From Sphingomonadales bacterium UBA1936 (GTDB lineage Bacteria; Pseudomonadota; Alphaproteobacteria; Sphingomonadales; Sphingomonadaceae): a DNA stretch of 9,492 bases. Below, piece after piece: positions 6,148-9,492 of this stretch; the first letter of the stretch is position 1; the number at the start of each line of letters is the position of its first letter. Location: contig DDFE01000137.1 of NCBI GenBank assembly GCA_002336985.1, forward strand, positions 1 to 9,492, given 5' to 3'. A model generated the notes under the pieces. It had not been told where the DNA came from, did not search any database, and worked only from the letters and a program-made list of their open reading frames with translations. The position numbers and the translations under genes are program-made.

Positions 6148-7668
6148 TTACAGGCAGGCGTCGAGGAACGGCTGGTCGAACCCGTATTGCTTGGCCTTGT
6201 CGAGCGTATACGGGCGCAGGCCCATGGCGCGATACTCGCCGACGATCTTGCCGTCGGCGGTTTCGTCCAGATACTCGAACTTGAACAACTGCTGCGTCAC
6301 GATGACCGGGCCTTCCATGCCGACCACTTCGGTCACGTCGGTCACGCGACGTGAACCGTCGCGCAGGCGTTTCACCTGGACGATCAGGTCGACCGAGTCG
6401 GCGATCTGGCGGCTGATGGCTTCCTTCGGGATCTTGATGTCGCCCATCATGACCATGTTCTCCATACGGCCGAGCGCTTCGCGCGGGCTGTTGGAGTGGA
6501 GCGTACACATCGAGCCATCGTGGCCGGTGTTCATCGCGGCCAGAAGGTCGAAACACTCCTGACCACGAATTTCGCCGAGGATGATGCGGTCAGGGCGCAT
6601 ACGCAGGGCGTTCTTCACGAGATCGCGGATCGAGATTTCGCCCTGGCCTTCGAGGTTGGCCGGACGCGTTTCGAGCGGCAGCCAGTGCGGCTGCTGCAGG
6701 CGGAGTTCGGCCGCGTCTTCGATCGTCAGCACACGTTCGCCCGGGTCGATCATCTTCGACAGGGCGTTCAGCATCGTCGTCTTACCCGAGCCGGTGCCGC
6801 CCGAGATGACGATGTTGAAACGACAGGCGCCCGCGATCTTCAGCGCGGTCGCCATCTTGTCCGACATCGATCCGCCCTTGGCCATCATGTCGAGCGTAAT
6901 CGGCTTGGCGGAGAATTTACGAATCGAGATCGCGGTGCCGCGCAGCGACAGCGGCGGTACGATCACGTTGACGCGGCTGCCGTCCTTCAGGCGGGCGTCG
7001 GCGAGGGGAGTGGTTTGGTCGACGCGGCGGCCGACCGAGTTGCAGATCCGCTGCGCGATCTGGAACAGATGTTCCTCGTCGCGGAACTGGATCGGCGCGA
7101 TCTCCAGCTTGCCCTTCTTTTCGATGTAGGTCTGCTCTGGGCCGTTGACCATGATATCGCTGATCAGCGGATCGTTGAGCAGTTCTTCGAGCGGCCCGAG
7201 GCCCAGCAGTTCGTCGACGAGCACCTTTTCCAGCGCGAACTGTTCGCGCCGGTTGAGGGTGAATTTCAGTTCGGCGAGCACTTCGCCGATGATCGGACGG
7301 AATTCCTCGGCCAGCTCGTCCTTGTCGAGTGTCGCTGCGGCTTCAGGGTCGATACGCTCGAGCAGGCGCGGCAGCACCTGTTCCTTGATCTTGTGGACAC
7401 TTGCCTCGAACCCTTCGGCCTTCGGCGCGACTTCCATTTCGGCGGTCTGTCGGTCGTTGAGGCGCGACATCGCATCGGCATGGTTGGGCGGTGCGCCCGG
7501 AAGATCGCGCTCGGGAAGCGGCGCGGATTCGATCGGTGGGAACTGGCTTCCGCCCTCGGGCGTGGCAGGAGCGGGGGACGCGCCGGGGCCCTGCATCGGA
7601 CGTGCAACGCCGAACGCGGGGCGCGAAGGGCCCGATCCAATTCCGCCGCGTTTACCGAATGCGCTCAT
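6148..7668 (-). CDS. cpaF: CpaF/TadA-type secretion ATPase
   Basis: This is a cytoplasmic hexameric ATPase of the type II/IV secretion superfamily that powers assembly of Flp/Tad pili. It has 506 residues. Residues 1-65 are a low-complexity Gly/Pro/Ala tail. An N-terminal helical region at about 85-190 contains LLGLGPLEELLNDPLISDIMVNG, typical of CpaF/TadA. The ATPase core holds Walker A GGTGSGKT (290-297), the Asp box TIEDAAEL (315-322), Walker B RPDRIILGEIRGQE (358-371), and the His box GHDGSMCTLHSNSPREAL (382-399). The C-terminus (about 455-506) is complete. Start ATG is at 7666-7668 with GCAAGG upstream. No cpaA-E, tadB/C, pilin or type II F-protein gene is adjacent: both flanking genes are on the other strand and unrelated. 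A conjugal VirB11-like role is less likely given the closer match to CpaF. Confidence 0.94.
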   Translation of the reverse strand: MSAFGKRGGIGSGPSRPAFGVARPMQGPGASPAPATPEGGSQFPPIESAPLPERDLPGAPPNHADAMSRLNDRQTAEMEVAPKAEGFEASVHKIKEQVLPRLLERIDPEAAATLDKDELAEEFRPIIGEVLAELKFTLNRREQFALEKVLVDELLGLGPLEELLNDPLISDIMVNGPEQTYIEKKGKLEIAPIQFRDEEHLFQIAQRICNSVGRRVDQTTPLADARLKDGSRVNVIVPPLSLRGTAISIRKFSAKPITLDMMAKGGSMSDKMATALKIAGACRFNIVISGGTGSGKTTMLNALSKMIDPGERVLTIEDAAELRLQQPHWLPLETRPANLEGQGEISIRDLVKNALRMRPDRIILGEIRGQECFDLLAAMNTGHDGSMCTLHSNSPREALGRMENMVMMGDIKIPKEAISRQIADSVDLIVQVKRLRDGSRRVTDVTEVVGMEGPVIVTQQLFKFEYLDETADGKIVGEYRAMGLRPYTLDKAKQYGFDQPFLDACL

Positions 7669-7693
7669 AAAACCTTGCCCACACAGAGGGAAA

Positions 7694-7712
7694 CCACCTC
7701 AACACATGGTGG
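7694..7712 (-). promoter_or_regulatory. Inverted repeat in the cpaF upstream region
   Basis: CCACC (7694-7698) and GGTGG (7708-7712) are inverted repeats with a 9-base spacer, 26-44 bases upstream of the cpaF start. The region to 7790 also holds the leader of the divergent gene. TTGACG at 7740-7745 (+) resembles a -35 element, but no -10 follows at the right distance. This may be an operator or chance. Confidence 0.2.
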
Positions 7713-7790
7713 CAGGATAGGGTGAATAGGGCGTAAACTTTGACGAATTCCTAATCCGTGCGCAGTCTGGCCGGTGTCAGGGGAGGGCAT

Positions 7791-8240
7791 ATGCGCTGGT
7801 CGTTAATTTTCATTCCGATTGTGGTGGCAACTTCTGCGGTGGCGGCCGACCGGGCGCCATTGCCCGCATGGATGACGGGCGCCTGGCAGATGGGCGAGGG
7901 CGAGCGGTGGGGCGATGAATATTGGACCCCGCCGCGGGGCGGCATGATGATCGGTGCGGCGCGCATCGGGCGGGGCGAAGTGCTGAAGGAGTGGGAATCG
8001 ACGCGGATCGCCTATGACGAGGCGGGCAAGCTAGCCTATTGGGCGATGCCGAAGGGCGCTCCGGCGACGAAATTCTCCGTGACGGAGCAGACGCCGACCT
8101 CGATAACCTTCGTGAACGCTGGCCATGATTATCCGCAACGCGTGCGGTACTGGCGTGAGGGAGCGTCGCTGAAGGCCGAAATCGCCCTTGCGGACGGGAG
8201 CAAGCCCGTTCGTTTCGACTACCGGCCGATGGGCCGGTAG
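7791..8240 (+). CDS. Exported DUF6265-like protein
   Basis: This 149-residue protein has unknown function. Residues 1-19 form a signal peptide (MRW, hydrophobic core LIFIPIVVATSAVA, cleavage near AVA-A). The mature part resembles DUF6265: AWMTGAWQM (26-34), then WGDEYWTPPRGGMMIGAARIG (40-60), and LKEWESTRI (65-73). ITFVNAGHDYPQRVRYWREG (105-124) and a terminal FDYRP strand suggest a small lipocalin-like beta-barrel; that fold is inferred. The frame is open from 7758, but ATG 7791 is chosen because it begins the signal peptide and follows GGAGGG at 7782-7787. The gene is divergent from cpaF and convergent with atpC, with a gap of 7 bases. Its last five residues, RPMGR, are the same as those of the Kazal-like lipoprotein at 5895-6140. 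Its location in the periplasm is likely; no ligand or pathway can be named. Confidence 0.85.
   Translation: MRWSLIFIPIVVATSAVAADRAPLPAWMTGAWQMGEGERWGDEYWTPPRGGMMIGAARIGRGEVLKEWESTRIAYDEAGKLAYWAMPKGAPATKFSVTEQTPTSITFVNAGHDYPQRVRYWREGASLKAEIALADGSKPVRFDYRPMGR
8219..8240. terminator. Strong hairpin at the DUF6265-like/atpC convergence
   Basis: CTACCGGCC (8219-8227) and GGCCGGTAG (8232-8240) form a perfect 9-bp, GC-rich stem with a 4-base loop. The right arm ends in the stop codon of the plus-strand gene, and the atpC stop is at 8248-8250 on the other strand. The hairpin is symmetric, so it would form in both transcripts and could end the atp operon as well. There is no T tract on either side, so it is not a textbook intrinsic terminator; it may act as a 3' stabiliser or Rho-assisted stop. 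Confidence 0.5.
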
Positions 8241-8247
8241 GAAATCC

Positions 8248-8514
8248 TCAGTTCAGGATGGTCGCGCGTTCGGCGAGAACGGTGACGCCCGCGTCGCCGA
8301 TCTCGGCAAAGCCGCCCTCGACGCTGATCCGCTGAGGCGTCGCGCCCGCGCTTGCGTAAACGCGGACTTCGCCGTCGCGGATCGTGGTCATGACCGGCGC
8401 ATGGCCGGCGAGGACGCCCATGTCGCCCTCGCTGCCGGGGATTTCGACCATATAGGCCGTCGTCGACAGCACGGCCTTTTCGGGCGTGACCAGTTCGAAG
8501 GTGAGCGTCGCCAC
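8248..8514 (-). CDS. atpC: ATP synthase F1 epsilon subunit, short form
   Basis: Epsilon is part of the F1 central stalk that couples gamma rotation to the c-ring. The protein has 88 residues, against about 130-140 in E. coli. It has the whole N-terminal beta-sandwich: LTFELVTPEKAVLS (4-17), VEIPGSEGDMGVLAGHAPVMTTIRDGEV (23-50), and ISVEGGFAEIGDAGVTVLAERA (63-84). The sequence then stops at ATILN, with none of the C-terminal two-helix domain that inhibits ATP hydrolysis in longer forms. This appears to be the natural form, as no frame remnant of a helical domain follows. The start is GTG at 8512-8514, directly after the atpD TAA with no base between; GGAAG inside the atpD end can act as the ribosome-binding site. 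This implies coupled translation with atpD. It is the last gene of the atp operon here. Confidence 0.94.
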   Translation of the reverse strand: MATLTFELVTPEKAVLSTTAYMVEIPGSEGDMGVLAGHAPVMTTIRDGEVRVYASAGATPQRISVEGGFAEIGDAGVTVLAERATILN

Positions 8515-9492
8515 TTAGGCTTCCGCCGCCAGCTTCTGCGCCTTGGCAACGGCTTCTTCAATGCCGCCGACCATGTAGAATGCCGCCTCGGGCAGGTGGT
8601 CGTACTCACCGTCGACGACGGCCTTGAACGACTTCACCGTGTCTTCGACCTGCACGAACTTGCCGCTGATGCCCGTGAAGACTTCGGCGACGTGGAACGG
8701 CTGCGACAGGAACTTCTGGATCTTGCGCGCGCGGCTGACGATCAGCTTATCTTCTTCCGAAAGCTCGTCCATGCCCAGGATGGCGATGATGTCCTGCAGC
8801 GACTTGTACTTCTGCAGCGTTTCCTGGACGCGGCGGGCCGTGTCGTAATGCTCCTGGCCGACGACGGCCGGGGTCAGAACGCGGCTGGTCGAGTCGAGCG
8901 GATCGACCGCCGGATAGATGCCGAGTTCGGAAATTGCGCGGTTCAGCGTGGTCGTCGCGTCCAAGTGGGCGAACGACGTCGCAGGCGCCGGATCGGTCAA
9001 ATCGTCCGCGGGAACGTAGATCGCCTGCACCGAGGTGATCGAACCCTTGTTGGTCGAGGTGATGCGTTCCTGCAGCGCGCCCATGTCGGTCGAGAGCGTC
9101 GGCTGGTAACCCACGGCCGAAGGAATACGACCGAGCAGCGCCGACACTTCCGAACCCGCCTGGGTAAAGCGGAAGATGTTGTCGACGAAGAACAGCACGT
9201 CCTGACCTTCGGTGTCGCGGAAATATTCGGCGATCGTGAGACCCGAGAGTGCCACGCGTGCGCGTGCGCCCGGGGGCTCGTTCATCTGGCCGAACACCAG
9301 CGCAACCTTCGAACCCTCAGGGGTCGGGTTGCCGTCGGCGTCCTTGGCGATGACGCCCGCGTCGAGGAATTCGTGATAAAGATCGTTGCCTTCGCGGGTG
9401 CGCTCACCGACGCCGGCGAACACCGACACGCCGCCGTGGCCCTTGGCGATGTTGTTGATCAGTTCCTGGATGAGCACGGTCTTGCCGACGCC
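8515..9492 (-). CDS. atpD: ATP synthase F1 beta subunit (partial, N-terminus missing)
   Basis: Beta is the catalytic F1 subunit that makes ATP from ADP and phosphate. The visible 325 residues begin inside the Walker A loop (GVGKT at the right edge, 9478-9492); about 150 N-terminal residues lie outside. Landmarks include GERTREGNDLYHEF with the catalytic-site Glu and Arg, FGQMNEPPGARARV, Walker B region DVLFFVDNIFRFTQAGSEVS, GRIPSAVGYQPTL, and the DELSEED lever at 8749-8769 followed by FLSQPFHVAEVFTG. The end (GGIEEAVAKAQKLAAEA) is normal. The TAA at 8515-8517 is immediately followed by the atpC GTG. The order beta-epsilon on one strand fits the alphaproteobacterial F1 operon (atpHAGDC), whose other genes would lie to the right. 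Sequence and codon use are ordinary for a core gene. Confidence 0.98.
   Translation of the reverse strand, partial: GVGKTVLIQELINNIAKGHGGVSVFAGVGERTREGNDLYHEFLDAGVIAKDADGNPTPEGSKVALVFGQMNEPPGARARVALSGLTIAEYFRDTEGQDVLFFVDNIFRFTQAGSEVSALLGRIPSAVGYQPTLSTDMGALQERITSTNKGSITSVQAIYVPADDLTDPAPATSFAHLDATTTLNRAISELGIYPAVDPLDSTSRVLTPAVVGQEHYDTARRVQETLQKYKSLQDIIAILGMDELSEEDKLIVSRARKIQKFLSQPFHVAEVFTGISGKFVQVEDTVKSFKAVVDGEYDHLPEAAFYMVGGIEEAVAKAQKLAAEA

Noticed and set aside
6496..7725. 409-codon open frame on the plus strand opposite cpaF
   Set aside because: It is the antisense shadow of a clear CpaF gene in GC-rich DNA. Its translation is Arg/Glu/Val-rich, matches no family I know, and has no convincing ribosome-binding site.
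8388..8609. 73-codon minus-strand frame overlapping the atpD/atpC junction
   Set aside because: It is an out-of-frame reading of the junction, and both atp genes are intact in their own frames.

Overview
The window reads as alphaproteobacterial DNA, most likely from a sphingomonad (order Sphingomonadales). The clues are a high G+C content, a very large TonB-dependent receptor with an IVVTGSRI plug start, a PhaR-type PHB regulator beside a thiolase, a CpaF ATPase, and an ATP synthase epsilon subunit of only 88 residues. The species cannot be named from this sequence. No tRNA, rRNA, CRISPR array, transposase or attachment site was seen. No gene-free stretch exceeds about 190 bases.

Layout, left to right. 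(1) 1-2849 (-): the first 949 residues of an outer-membrane TonB-dependent receptor, whose C-terminus lies beyond the left edge. (2) 2993-4168 (-): acetyl-CoA acetyltransferase. (3) 4317-4865 (+): the PHB regulator PhaR, divergent from the thiolase across a 148-base region with repeated TTGC boxes. (4) 4878-5708 (-): a methyltransferase-fold protein with an export signal, convergent with phaR. (5) 5895-6140 (+): a small lipoprotein with a reduced Kazal-like domain. (6) 6148-7668 (-): CpaF/TadA-type ATPase, convergent with the lipoprotein gene. (7) 7791-8240 (+): an exported DUF6265-like protein. (8) 8248-8514 and 8515-9492 (-): atpC and the 3' two thirds of atpD, the tail of the F1 ATP synthase operon.

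The thiolase and PhaR fit together: the enzyme makes the acetoacetyl-CoA that feeds PHB synthesis, and PhaR senses PHB and represses PHB genes. atpD and atpC form an operon with no intergenic base. The other genes look like independent units, packed as three convergent pairs with gaps of 12, 7 and 7 bases.

Most of the window is core chromosome, and I do not see a convincing new multi-gene system. The observations most worth a second look are: (a) two unrelated small exported proteins that end in the same five residues, RPMGR, with nearly identical DNA, each 7 bases from a convergent gene; (b) a Kazal-like lipoprotein that lacks exactly the two cysteines of one canonical disulfide; (c) repeated TTGC boxes between the thiolase gene and phaR; (d) an epsilon subunit with no inhibitory C-terminal domain; (e) a cpaF gene with no Tad partners beside it; (f) a methyltransferase-fold protein with an export signal.
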